Virus record (IMG/VR): IMGVR_UViG_3300025325_000023
Coordinates: 1-60,418 of that record
Direction: 5' to 3' (one strand)
Source of the DNA: a virus
Length of the DNA stretch: 60,418 nucleotides
Shown piece after piece: positions 1 to 6,225 of the stretch. Both the position numbers and the translations under genes were made by a program. The notes under the pieces are model-generated. The model searched no databases and was not told where the DNA came from. It saw only the letters and a program-made list of their open reading frames with translations. How positions within the stretch are numbered: the stretch's first letter is position 1; each line of letters opens with the position of its first letter.

Positions 1-94
1 CGCCCCGCAGTTCGGACACAGCGCCATAGGGTTTGGGAACGGTACCGGGCTTCGTGGTTGTTTGTTTTTGATGGAATTGTAAATTGGTTTTCAT
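1..94 (-). CDS. partial hypothetical protein, N-terminus only
   Basis: Reading leftward from an ATG at 94 gives an open frame beginning MKTNLQFHQKQTTTKPG that runs off the window edge, so only about 31 residues are visible. An AAGGGA ribosome site lies 7 nt upstream and directly follows a (CA)10 run on this strand. It is probably the last visible gene of the leftward operon. The visible part is polar and lysine/threonine-rich, and no function can be given. Confidence 0.5.
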   Translation of the reverse strand, partial: MKTNLQFHQKQTTTKPGTVPKPYGAVSELRG

Positions 95-106
95 AATTGG
101 GTCCCT

Positions 107-126
107 TGTGTGTGTGTGTGTGTGTG
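107..126. repeat. (TG)10 dinucleotide repeat
   Basis: Twenty bases of perfect TG (CA on the - strand) sit immediately upstream of the ribosome site of the partial leftward gene at 94. Its place in the leader means slippage would change leader length but not a reading frame. Confidence 0.9.
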
Positions 127-180
127 AGTAGAACAACCAATGTCGCGCCCTACCAGCCGGGCGCGCGGGTGGTGGGTCTA
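126..180 (-). repeat. intergenic hairpin repeat, copy A
   Basis: This 55-base element recurs at 933-987 with the same length. On the - strand it starts exactly at the TAG stop of the DUF932-like gene. The core is a 7-bp CGCGCCC/GGGCGCG stem flanked by ACCA/TGGT, with a loop that differs from copy B. There is no T-run, so it may be an RNA-processing, stability or rho-assisted termination element rather than a classical terminator. Confidence 0.8.
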
Positions 181-906
181 CACAGCGAAATTGGCTTCCA
201 GGTTGCATAGTCCGTGCAATTTGTTAGTGCGGGCCACAACATCGGGCGCAGCCCACTTTTTCCCCACTTCAGTAATGGCGTTGAATAGGCGCCAGATCGT
301 GGGGTCTTTGAACTGTTCGTACGCAGGGCTTTCCCACGCGGCCAATGCGGCTGGCAGTTGGGTACAATTGAGGACACCTAGTTTCATGGATTCCATCAGC
401 AGCGAGCGGGCCCGGTCGTTTGTAAGTCCGATCTGCTTGTAGGCTGTCACTTGCTCGTGTTGCTTTTCAATGGCGGACCCCAACCGGCCCACGGCATTGC
501 TCACAAGCATAGGTAAATCGTCCATGATGCGGCGGGTGTGACGGCGGGAGATCACCACTTCGGCGCTGAAAGCGAGGTTGTCGCACACAAACACCCGCGA
601 CCCAACACACAAGCTCGCGGGAAAGCGTTTATCATGGGAATTACGCAGTCCGATGGTAGTGCAATAGTCTTCTGCGCCCTGAGCCAAGCTTAGAAGGCCG
701 AAATACCGAGATCCATCGGGAGTTATTGCGTGCTGTTCAGACGCAATTTCTTGGCCATGAAACCCCAGGGAGTTCACCACGGCTCGGTACAATGTGCCAT
801 GGGCGATTGGATAGTGGGTGTCGGTGTTGGGGGGCGGCACGTTGGCTAGTAGATCGGCCAGAGAAACGCGGGAGGTTTCTCGGTGGAGACATAGAGCAGA
901 TGCCAT
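178..906 (-). CDS. DUF932-like phage/plasmid protein
   Basis: A 242-residue protein resembling the DUF932 (phage/plasmid-like TIGR03299) family. The recognisable part is the central IGLRNSHDKRF segment followed by GSRVFVCDNLAF, and a C-terminal helical half (VSNAVGRLGSAIEKQHEQV). The family is common in large phages and plasmids; its biochemical role is not established, though it is often found near recombination or defence genes. The ATG at 906 is preceded by AAGGACCACCCC, the same leader type as the 1176 gene. The gene is second from the left end in a leftward operon that is opposed to the rest of the window. Family assignment is from motif memory and fairly secure; function is unknown. Confidence 0.75.
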   Translation of the reverse strand: MASALCLHRETSRVSLADLLANVPPPNTDTHYPIAHGTLYRAVVNSLGFHGQEIASEQHAITPDGSRYFGLLSLAQGAEDYCTTIGLRNSHDKRFPASLCVGSRVFVCDNLAFSAEVVISRRHTRRIMDDLPMLVSNAVGRLGSAIEKQHEQVTAYKQIGLTNDRARSLLMESMKLGVLNCTQLPAALAAWESPAYEQFKDPTIWRLFNAITEVGKKWAAPDVVARTNKLHGLCNLEANFAV

Positions 907-932
907 GGGGTGGTCCTTATGTAATAGGAGTG

Positions 933-987
933 GAGTAGAACAACCAAGGTCGCGCCCTGGTGTTTGGGCGCGCGGTTGGTGGGTCTA
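933..987 (-). repeat. intergenic hairpin repeat, copy B
   Basis: Second copy of the 55-base element at 126-180. It again begins exactly at the stop codon of the upstream leftward gene (985-1176). The stem CGCGCCC/GGGCGCG and flanking ACCAA/TTGGT arms are kept while the loop changes (TGGTGTTT versus TACCAGCC). A conserved stem with a variable loop argues for selection on structure. Confidence 0.8.
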
Positions 988-1176
988 GTTATGGGAGCGT
1001 GGGGCGAGGTGATAGGTATCCCACAGGCGAGCGTATAGGTCTAATCGGTTGCAAACGGTAGCGGCATGGCGTGCGGCTTCTCGTGTTCGATGACGAGAGA
1101 CAGTGCGGTTGAGGGTACTGTCCACCACAACGTAGGGCAGCGGTTCATTTGCACGCAATTGGATTGTGTAATTCAT
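985..1176 (-). CDS. small hypothetical protein, leftward operon
   Basis: A 63-residue protein with the sequence features VVVDSTLNRTVSRHRT and REAARHAATVCNRLD. This resembles short phage proteins of the 'value of X, treat alanine-rich helix, asparagine' type often seen near DUF932 genes, but no family is assigned. The ATG at 1176 has AAGGACCACCA upstream. It lies between the 1240-1617 gene and the DUF932-like gene in one leftward unit. A pentanucleotide repeat sits in its leader. Confidence 0.65.
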   Translation of the reverse strand: MNYTIQLRANEPLPYVVVDSTLNRTVSRHRTREAARHAATVCNRLDLYARLWDTYHLAPRSHN

Positions 1177-1195
1177 TGGTGGTCCTTCAAGATAG

Positions 1196-1220
1196 AGGAT
1201 AGGATAGGATAGGATAGGAT
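1196..1220. repeat. (AGGAT)5 pentanucleotide repeat
   Basis: Five perfect AGGAT copies (TCCTA register on the - strand) lie in the leader of the leftward gene starting at 1176, about 20 nt upstream of its ATG and just upstream of its ribosome site. Such a repeat can slip, changing the distance between upstream gene, leader and ribosome site. Confidence 0.9.
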
Positions 1221-1239
1221 AGACTTCAACAACAGCGAA

Positions 1240-1617
1240 CTAGGTGGTAGTGGTTGCGAGTACCTTGTGAATGGTTGTCAGTTGTTCAATGAGATCGCGT
1301 TTGGCTATGTCGCACATATCATCGTAGTAGCCACCGGGTTGGGTGAAGTCTGTTTCGTCCGCATACGAGCAGCATCCCAACATATCACGCCCGACAATGT
1401 GTGGAATGCCGGGGTATCTTGCCTCAACCGTCACATGGGCCCATGCCCAAACATCGCCAGTATTGAGCCGTTCGATTATTTCGTTTTCAATGCGAGTGTC
1501 AAAGGCGTCATCGCCCGAAAACATTGCATTGCCGCGCACGTCGCAATCGTCTTGCCGAACGGTCAGGGCGTAGGTGATTGCGTTTGGGTCCAAGTTTAGG
1601 GTGCGGGTGGTTGTCAT
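1240..1617 (-). CDS. conserved phage hypothetical protein
   Basis: A 125-residue protein. The ATG at 1617 is chosen over an upstream in-frame ATG at 1674 because GGAGGAG lies 6 nt before it. The sequence has the look of a widespread phage family of unknown function: DVWAWAHVTVEARYPGI, then LGCCSYADETDF and PGGYYDDM near the C-terminus. It is acidic, soluble and lacks membrane segments. It is the promoter-proximal gene of the leftward operon. No function is proposed. Confidence 0.7.
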   Translation of the reverse strand: MTTTRTLNLDPNAITYALTVRQDDCDVRGNAMFSGDDAFDTRIENEIIERLNTGDVWAWAHVTVEARYPGIPHIVGRDMLGCCSYADETDFTQPGGYYDDMCDIAKRDLIEQLTTIHKVLATTTT

Positions 1618-1662
1618 TGTGTGCTCCTCCGGGGAGATGAAGTGGAATGGTCTGACATCACA

Positions 1663-1690
1663 AGTATGGACCACAGTGGACTAGATGCAA
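1663..1690 (-). promoter_or_regulatory. possible leftward sigma-70 promoter
   Basis: On the - strand TTGCAT (1690-1685) and CATACT (1668-1663) are separated by 16 nt and lie about 45 nt upstream of the ATG at 1617. Both boxes deviate from consensus, so this is only a plausible driver of the leftward operon. Confidence 0.35.
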
Positions 1691-1925
1691 GGAAATTTTC
1701 TTCCGATTACCGACTTTTCCGGCTGGGAGGTTGAGAGTGTGGGGGTTGAGTAGATCACGGATGATTTTCGCTTTCGTTTTTTTTGCGACCGCGTTTGTCA
1801 ACTCTTCTTCTATAGTGGTTTTCCAAAACGGCCATTTTCCCGGTCAGTCGATGTCGATCTCGGGTTGCTTTTTCTGTCCCCTCTTGTGTCGTTGGTATAG
1901 GTAGTGATAGTGACCTAGGGGGTGT

Positions 1926-1944
1926 GTGTATCGTTATGATACAC
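1926..1944. promoter_or_regulatory. operator-like palindrome
   Basis: GTGTATC and GATACAC form perfect 7-bp arms around GTTAT, a size and symmetry typical of repressor half-sites. It lies between the divergent promoters. The binding protein is unknown. Confidence 0.45.
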
Positions 1945-1975
1945 ATTGGTGGATGTAGTGAGGGCGTGGTGTTTG

Positions 1976-1993
1976 GTGTCACGCTATTGACAC
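1976..1993. promoter_or_regulatory. operator-like palindrome
   Basis: GTGTCA and TGACAC form perfect 6-bp arms around CGCTAT. The right arm overlaps a TTGACA that could serve as a -35 box, although no matching -10 follows. It is another candidate regulator site in the divergent region. Confidence 0.4.
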
Positions 1994-2188
1994 AAAGCGT
2001 TACACTGCGTGAGGTTAGGAGGGGTGGGGAGTTAGGGTTGTAGGAATAGTAGGAAGTGTCGGAGTGGGGGAGGGGTGGGGGAGGGGTAGTGGGTGGCACG
2101 GAAGGGTGCGATATTTTAACCCTGGGGTTTTTCTGTCCGGCCTCACTACATATCTAGGTGTCTCCGACTCGCGCAAAATTTTTCAAAA

Positions 2189-2217
2189 TTGACCCTGGGT
2201 TGTTAGCGTCCTATAAT
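2189..2217 (+). promoter_or_regulatory. strong sigma-70-type promoter
   Basis: TTGACC (2189-2194) and a perfect TATAAT (2212-2217) are separated by 17 nt. Transcription would start near 2224-2225, two or three bases before the long stem of the structured RNA. The fit of the start point to the base of the stem supports a dedicated RNA promoter. Confidence 0.8.
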
Positions 2218-2224
2218 TAATATG

Positions 2225-2375
2225 GCGTAGGATGTTTGTCGGGGGGAGGACAGTTATGAAATGGACTGTCAGGATCGTGAGTAAGCTGATTAGTCTCAGT
2301 AGCGGAACGATCTAATGACGCCTGACTAGCGAAAGGTGGCGAAAACGTACCACCCTCCCCCGACAAACGTCCTAC
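2225..2375 (+). ncRNA. candidate structured RNA closed by 22-bp stem
   Basis: Bases 2227-2249 and 2354-2375 pair over 22 bp with one G-U and one bulge. Inside are P2 (ACAGT/ACTGT, 2250-2254 with 2265-2269), P3 (GATCGT/ACGATC, 2273-2278 with 2307-2312, possibly extended by CAGG/CCTG) and P4 (GGTGG/CCACC, 2335-2339 with 2350-2354). Together these give a four-way-junction shape of about 150 nt. No long reading frame fits. It does not match tmRNA, SRP RNA, 6S, RNase P or hammerhead features I know, and no reverse transcriptase is nearby to make it a retron. It could be a free RNA, a phage packaging or regulatory RNA, or the structured leader of the gene at 2463. A small hairpin (TTCTGG/CCAGAA, about 2379-2401) follows without a T-run. 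Confidence 0.6.
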
Positions 2376-2462
2376 AGTTTCTGGTACTTGCATTGCCAGA
2401 ATGTACTGGTGGTGTGATGGGTGTGAGTGTTTTTTTGAAGAAGGTTGCCGAGGAGGACCAAC

Positions 2463-2825
2463 ATGTTACGACGTGATTTATTTAAGTTTCTGGCGGGCGG
2501 GGTGGTGGCGGTCGTGGTACGCACCATTCTTCCTGAGAGTTCACCCAAGGAGAGTTCGAACAGGATAAAGGTGGATTGGGAACATGGGCTTGCGGCGGAT
2601 TACAATGTTCCTATGAGTGCCTCGGATGAAGTGGTTAGGATATGGTGGGATGGCGCAGGTTTCGTAGGGCGTCCTGAGTCTGCTGTGCGAGTCCTTTCAG
2701 ACCTAGAGACCGCCAGGGACAAGGCCAGGATGGTAGTTGTCGAGGAGTTGGAAAAGTGTCTATGGGGCGATCTTCCCCAGGACGCCAAGGATGCGTGGAC
2801 AATTAAACGCTGGGGGCCGGTTTGA
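2463..2825 (+). CDS. Tat-signal exported protein, unknown function
   Basis: A 120-residue protein starting MLRRDLFKFLAGGVVA, a textbook twin-arginine signal: RR-D-L-F-K-F followed by a hydrophobic stretch to about residue 20. The ATG at 2463 is used because GAGGAGG precedes it by about 6 nt. The mature part is soluble, with a tryptophan-containing segment (VVRIWWDGAGFVG) and a charged helix; no domain is recognised. It should be exported folded. Other Tat-signal proteins and a phage TatA lie at 54-56 kb, so this may be cargo of the same system. Confidence 0.7.
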   Translation: MLRRDLFKFLAGGVVAVVVRTILPESSPKESSNRIKVDWEHGLAADYNVPMSASDEVVRIWWDGAGFVGRPESAVRVLSDLETARDKARMVVVEELEKCLWGDLPQDAKDAWTIKRWGPV

Positions 2826-2850
2826 CAGGGTGTGTTTTGTGTGGTATAGT
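2822..2850 (+). promoter_or_regulatory. sigma-70-type promoter
   Basis: TTGACA (2822-2827), 17-nt spacer, TATAGT (2845-2850). It overlaps the stop of the preceding gene and lies just before the next start. Its spacer and -10 region (GTTTTGT, TATAGTTA) closely match the promoter at 54088-54115, pointing to a shared phage promoter class. Confidence 0.75.
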
Positions 2851-2874
2851 TATCTTTGTTAGGATATGGGCTAT

Positions 2875-3099
2875 ATGGCACACATTTGTTCAGGCATTGA
2901 TTTTGTTCGTCTTGAATCTCCCTCTTCTTTAGTATGTCATCATGCTGGGTTCACTTGTCCGTCGTGTAAGGTACGTATGTATGCGTGTTGCATATCTTAT
3001 CTTCAAGGGGAGTTCGAGGATAGCCGCGTGTATTCTGTGGCGTTGGCGTGCCATGTGTGTAGTTGTTACTGGGTGGAATGGCAGGAGGGTCCGCAATGA
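2875..3099 (+). CDS. small cysteine-rich zinc-ribbon-like protein
   Basis: A 74-residue protein. An ATG at 2866 is also possible, but 2875 leaves better spacing to AGG. CPSC at about residue 29 and CHVC near the C-terminus suggest a metal-binding ribbon, with further cysteines between them (YACC). The role is unknown. It is the first gene after the 2822 promoter, and its stop overlaps the start of the next gene (ATGA), implying coupled translation. Confidence 0.6.
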   Translation: MAHICSGIDFVRLESPSSLVCHHAGFTCPSCKVRMYACCISYLQGEFEDSRVYSVALACHVCSCYWVEWQEGPQ

Positions 3100-3353
3100 G
3101 TGATCCAAAGTATCGTGTGTGTAGTGGGGAGGCTCGGTGGGCCATTATCGTCCGTGATGATGAGGGGTGGAGTTTCATGGGAAAGTTTTGTTGGGAGACC
3201 GACAACGATGCACCCGGGATTAGGACGTTTAGGACACAGAGGTCGGCTAGGGCGGCCTTGAAGGAAAGTGGGAGAGGCCGAGAGTCGAAGATCGTTAGAG
3301 TTTTGAATACGGTTGTAGCTGTAAAGCAAGATACTGTGGAGGGGTACCAATGA
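3096..3353 (+). CDS. small hypothetical protein
   Basis: An 85-residue protein whose ATG at 3096 overlaps the previous stop and follows AGGAGGG by 6 nt. It is mixed and basic toward the C-terminus, with a pattern RTFRTQRSARAALKE. It has no signal peptide and no recognised domain. It is part of the 2.8-4.6 kb small-gene operon. Confidence 0.6.
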   Translation: MSDPKYRVCSGEARWAIIVRDDEGWSFMGKFCWETDNDAPGIRTFRTQRSARAALKESGRGRESKIVRVLNTVVAVKQDTVEGYQ

Positions 3354-3814
3354 AACCTGCATGTATAATTGTAATGTTAATTGTCTTGGGTGCGGCGGCC
3401 TCTGTTGGGTTTACCAAGCCCAAGTCTGCGCAAGGGGATATTTCCATTCCCTTTGAGGAGATCGGGTTGTTCGACCCATTGCCAGCAGAAGTGGCGGACG
3501 CGCCGCCAGAATTTAGGTTTAAGTGGATTCGTGCCTATAATGAAATGGCCGTACTTCAGGCCCAACGCAGGGCCGATGCGTATCGTGCGAGTAACCCCGT
3601 CCTGGAGGTGTACACCCAAGACCAAGAGTACGTGTCAGGAAGCTCGTTGAACCAACAAGCAAGTGGCGACTACAACAGCGCTCAGCTACAGGCACGGACG
3701 CAAACCACTTACCAAGGACGTAATGTGCAACGGACGTACAGGCCAGATCAGTGGGGTGGGGGTCCCGTAACAATTCTCAACCCGTATACCGAAGTGGAGG
3801 TGGAACATGAGTAA
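3350..3814 (+). CDS. secreted hypothetical protein
   Basis: A 154-residue protein with an N-terminal hydrophobic segment ([20 protein letters not shown]) that looks like a Sec signal peptide or membrane anchor. The remainder is soluble and Gln/Tyr-rich near the C-terminus. GGAGGGG precedes the ATG, which overlaps the previous stop. It directly precedes the collagen-like gene and overlaps it by 8 bp, so the two may act together at the cell surface. No family is recognised. Confidence 0.6.
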   Translation: MKPACIIVMLIVLGAAASVGFTKPKSAQGDISIPFEEIGLFDPLPAEVADAPPEFRFKWIRAYNEMAVLQAQRRADAYRASNPVLEVYTQDQEYVSGSSLNQQASGDYNSAQLQARTQTTYQGRNVQRTYRPDQWGGGPVTILNPYTEVEVEHE

Positions 3815-4433
3815 AAGAATGGTATTTGTACTGATCTTTGTGGGAACAATTGTGTTATACTTTGGGTTACGGTCGGCATTTGGACACGAGAACGGTGCCG
3901 ACCCGCACTCTACCCAAAATGGCAATGGCCATGCAAACCACCATGGATGGGGATTTGGGCACCACGGCGGGCTTACAGGCGGCCCGCCGAATCCTCCAGG
4001 CCCTCCGGGAGATCCTGGCCCCCCAGGCAATCCTGGTCCGCCAGGAACTCCTGGCTCTCCTGGCTCTCCTGGCTCTCCTGGCTCTCCTGGCTCTCCTGGC
4101 TCGCCGGGGGCACCGGGGGCACCGGGGGCACCGGGGGCACCGGGGGCACCGGGGGCACCGGGGGCACCGGGGGCACCGGGGGCACCGGGGGCACAAGGTA
4201 ATTCGAATGGTTCGAATTCTTCGAATAGTTCAAGTAGTTCCAGTAGCACAAGCAGTTATGTTAGTGGAGGTTGGTATGTTCAGTCTAGGTCTATGTACTG
4301 GACGATCCCGTGGTATTCACCAGTGGTTACCCCTTACCCTCTACCAACGATAGTGCCCCCTAGGGGCAAGCCTGGGGTCGATCTTCCCAACTCCTCTTTC
4401 TCTTTCTCTGGTACCGTCTACACTTTTGAATAG
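3807..4433 (+). CDS. membrane-anchored collagen-like protein
   Basis: A 208-residue protein with three parts. Residues 4-23 are a hydrophobic anchor or signal. A His/Asn-rich linker follows. Residues of about 60-132 are an uninterrupted Gly-X-Y domain, first [14 protein letters not shown], then six GSP and nine GAP triplets. A Ser/Asn-rich linker leads into a small aromatic C-terminal domain (about 155-208). Gly-X-Y domains trimerise into collagen-like rods. Phage collagen proteins are usually fibres, but the N-terminal anchor and position outside the virion module suggest a host-surface or secreted protein. The triplet tract is encoded by near-perfect 9-bp repeats, so its length may vary. 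Confidence 0.8.
   Translation: MSKRMVFVLIFVGTIVLYFGLRSAFGHENGADPHSTQNGNGHANHHGWGFGHHGGLTGGPPNPPGPPGDPGPPGNPGPPGTPGSPGSPGSPGSPGSPGSPGAPGAPGAPGAPGAPGAPGAPGAPGAPGAQGNSNGSNSSNSSSSSSSTSSYVSGGWYVQSRSMYWTIPWYSPVVTPYPLPTIVPPRGKPGVDLPNSSFSFSGTVYTFE
4053..4187 (+). repeat. 9-bp tandem repeats in collagen gene
   Basis: Five perfect GGCTCTCCT units and one variant (4053-4106) are followed by nine perfect GGGGCACCG units (4107-4187). Because the unit is 9 bp, slippage keeps the frame and changes only rod length. Confidence 0.95.
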
Positions 4434-4442
4434 GAGTCTTGT

Positions 4443-4634
4443 ATGAATTTCATCCAATTGTATACTAGTCTTATGTGTCTTGGCGTTTTTAGCCTATGTT
4501 ACGGGGGGCTTGAACTGTTGTGCGGTATGTGGGCTGAGTGGAGGGCGGCTCGATTGATGTGCCGTCTGGACGGTTTTGGGACCATCTTGGCTAACCAGTT
4601 TGATAGAGATTATGGAAGGCATTTTGAAAAGTAG
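4443..4634 (+). CDS. small membrane protein
   Basis: A 63-residue protein with one hydrophobic segment (about residues 4-28, LYTSLMCLGVFSLCYGGLEL) and a charged cytoplasmic-type tail. TAGGAG precedes the ATG. No family is recognised. It lies directly after the collagen-like gene. Confidence 0.55.
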   Translation: MNFIQLYTSLMCLGVFSLCYGGLELLCGMWAEWRAARLMCRLDGFGTILANQFDRDYGRHFEK

Positions 4635-4706
4635 AGGTGGAGTGGGACATTGGGGAGTATGACGACACTGCATGGGGAGAAGAGTGTCCCGAGACTTGGA
4701 GGTAAC

Positions 4707-5096
4707 ATGGCTATATTAGCGAAAACTCCGTGGCTGCGTTGTAGGAGAATCAAGGACATGGATTCCTGGTATTATTATTCGGGCTCTCGCCTCCATATCG
4801 GAAAGCAGAGAGCCTGGGTATGTGAGATGGAATTGCATAGAGTGTTTTCTATCCCGTTGGGGTGCGATGTTCGGTTGGTGGCGTTCAACAGGCCTAGCGA
4901 GGATAGGGTCGAGTGCAAGATATTGACAAATGGGGAAGAGGGTAATCTTTTGTATCTTTCTTGCGATATAGGGGACTTTTGTGTAACCAATACGTTGATG
5001 AAGGCTTTGCGCAGGTTGTTGGGTGCCGGATATCGTAAGTTCTATGCAGGAATCGAGGTGCGAGGTGGCAGGAAAAGGCGATCGATCAAGGCATAA
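4707..5096 (+). CDS. hypothetical soluble protein
   Basis: A 129-residue protein. The ATG at 4707 is preferred because GGAGG lies 4-5 nt upstream. The frame is open back to a TTG at 4650, giving a 148-residue alternative. It is basic at the C-terminus (RGGRKRRSIKA) and contains several aromatics (SWYYYSG). No domain is recognised. Confidence 0.5.
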   Translation: MAILAKTPWLRCRRIKDMDSWYYYSGSRLHIGKQRAWVCEMELHRVFSIPLGCDVRLVAFNRPSEDRVECKILTNGEEGNLLYLSCDIGDFCVTNTLMKALRRLLGAGYRKFYAGIEVRGGRKRRSIKA

Positions 5097-5186
5097 CCCG
5101 CGCTTGTATGGGCGTGGGTGGGAGAGAATTTTTGGTAAGCAAGCGTCTACCCCAAAGAAGATTAGTTTTAAAAAGGAGAAGGTGGC

Positions 5187-5288
5187 ATGATTGACAACGA
5201 TATTCCACCGTGGGCCATGTTCATCACGATTATTATTGGCCTGGCCATTCTGTGCTATGTTATTTGTCCTGGAGGGTTGATGCGATGA
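5187..5288 (+). CDS. 33-residue single-pass membrane peptide
   Basis: ATG at 5187 with a GGAG/AGGTGG purine stretch upstream encodes MIDNDIPPWAMFITIIIGLA and a further hydrophobic stretch, ending in a TGA that overlaps the next ATG (ATGA). Length and composition fit a small phage membrane protein; the role is unknown. Confidence 0.5.
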   Translation: MIDNDIPPWAMFITIIIGLAILCYVICPGGLMR

Positions 5289-5596
5289 CGCTTGGCAGTT
5301 TTTCTCACATAATTGCTGAGTTAGGTACTCCTGTTCACTTAATAGACAAGGAGGATTACAAGTATGCTTATGTGAATCTCTACGACAAAGGTTGGGCGGA
5401 ATGGACAGTAAAATACCTTGGGTTAGAGATGATGTTGAAAGATTTGATAGCGTGTCTGGAAAAGACATCCCCGCAACCTAAGTGCATTGATTATGTCATT
5501 GTTGATCTAAATGATGTTCTTTATTCATACCTGGCCCGGTATGAGGACGACATTGACCTTGAGGGTCCTGTGACAGAGAACTTGGAGATAGATTGA
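5285..5596 (+). CDS. hypothetical protein
   Basis: A 103-residue acidic protein. The ATG at 5285 is chosen over the frame's earlier ATG because it overlaps the preceding stop and follows GGAGG. Sequence highlights are DKEDYKYAYVNLYDKGWAEW and an acidic C-terminus. It has no signal, membrane segment or known domain. Confidence 0.55.
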   Translation: MTLGSFSHIIAELGTPVHLIDKEDYKYAYVNLYDKGWAEWTVKYLGLEMMLKDLIACLEKTSPQPKCIDYVIVDLNDVLYSYLARYEDDIDLEGPVTENLEID

Positions 5597-5775
5597 CCAT
5601 GTTAAGTTACATCCTTTTCTGCCTTCGTTTTTTTATCAGTCTATGTCTCTTGGTTTCAGCATGGAAGGCGTTTGATTGTTCTGGGGACGCAGATACCGTT
5701 TTGTCTACGTGGGGTTGGTGCTCTATAGCCTTGCTTAGTTCGATTCTAGCAGTCGCGGTATTGTTCGTCTCTTAG
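5593..5775 (+). CDS. small two-pass membrane protein
   Basis: About 60 residues, with hydrophobic segments near residues 4-24 and 42-59. The start may be TTG at 5593, which overlaps the previous stop as TTGA and sits 5 nt after GGAG, or ATG at 5599. No family is recognised. Confidence 0.5.
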   Translation: MTMLSYILFCLRFFISLCLLVSAWKAFDCSGDADTVLSTWGWCSIALLSSILAVAVLFVS

Positions 5776-5786
5776 GAGGTGTTCGT

Positions 5787-6020
5787 ATGGTGGTGGACAA
5801 ATCCGTGGATACAGGGATTAACTATGTCATGTATGATAAATCTCAAATGCCCGAGGGGGCCGCGAAGAGATTGAGATTTATACATGAGCGCTTGGAACTT
5901 GGGTGGGAGTATGTTAGGATTACGAGGCCTTGGTCGGGTAATCCAATGCCGGTGTTTCTGGTAAAGAACGATGAACAAATTCCAACATGTTCAATATCCG
6001 GACCGAATGATCCAAAGTGA
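5787..6020 (+). CDS. hypothetical protein
   Basis: A 77-residue soluble protein with a very good ribosome site (TAGGAGGTG before ATG 5787). The central basic helix AAKRLRFIHERLELGWEYV is the main visible feature. Unknown function; it precedes the HTH protein. Confidence 0.55.
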   Translation: MVVDKSVDTGINYVMYDKSQMPEGAAKRLRFIHERLELGWEYVRITRPWSGNPMPVFLVKNDEQIPTCSISGPNDPK

Positions 6021-6225
6021 TGAAGAGGCACAATGGATACGGAAGTGCGTGGAGTTCGGCACCCTGGAGATTTCACAGTTGGCCAAACATTATGGGGTTC
6101 GCCAGTGGGAGATTCTACGTATTGTGAACCGCGAGGGAGAGTGGTCGCATCTGCCTCCAATAAGCTTGATGGGGGAAGTAGTGGCACTCCATCGCAGTAT
6201 GATTCGTTGGACTCCGCCAGATTGA
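6007..6225 (+). CDS. small helix-turn-helix protein
   Basis: A 72-residue protein (84 if started at the ATG at 5971) with a helix-turn-helix-like core, ISQLAKHYGVRQWEILRIVN, followed by a W-containing tail (GEWSHLPP) typical of phage HTH proteins of this size. It probably binds DNA. Its ribosome site is weak at either start. Its 3' half overlaps, in another frame, the upstream extension of the polymerase frame; the protein-like sequence here argues that the polymerase starts near its end. Confidence 0.5.
   Translation: MIQSDEEAQWIRKCVEFGTLEISQLAKHYGVRQWEILRIVNREGEWSHLPPISLMGEVVALHRSMIRWTPPD

Larger units (their letters stand above)
1691..2188. other. non-coding divergent control region
   Basis: No convincing gene is seen in about 500 bp between the divergent operons. 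The frames that stay open here are proline- or serine-rich, without ribosome sites. The stretch contains two operator-like palindromes (listed separately), runs of T near 1779-1784 and strongly G-rich segments near 2028-2095. Confidence 0.6.

Noticed and set aside
1755-2099. Open - strand frame of about 114 residues
   Set aside because: Very Pro/Ser/Thr-rich low complexity without a ribosome site, in a region holding palindromes; treated as non-coding.
2313-2340. Hammerhead-like CTAATGA...GAAA
   Set aside because: The core should be CTGATGA with a defined stem II and cleavage site; here the third base differs and no stem III/cleavage context fits.
2225-2375. Retron ncRNA
   Set aside because: Long terminal repeats suggest it, but no reverse transcriptase is near and the branch motif is missing.
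3686-4249. - strand collagen-like frame opposite the collagen gene
   Set aside because: The 9-bp repeats read as glycine-proline triplets on both strands, but the - strand frame lacks a ribosome site and opposes all neighbours.
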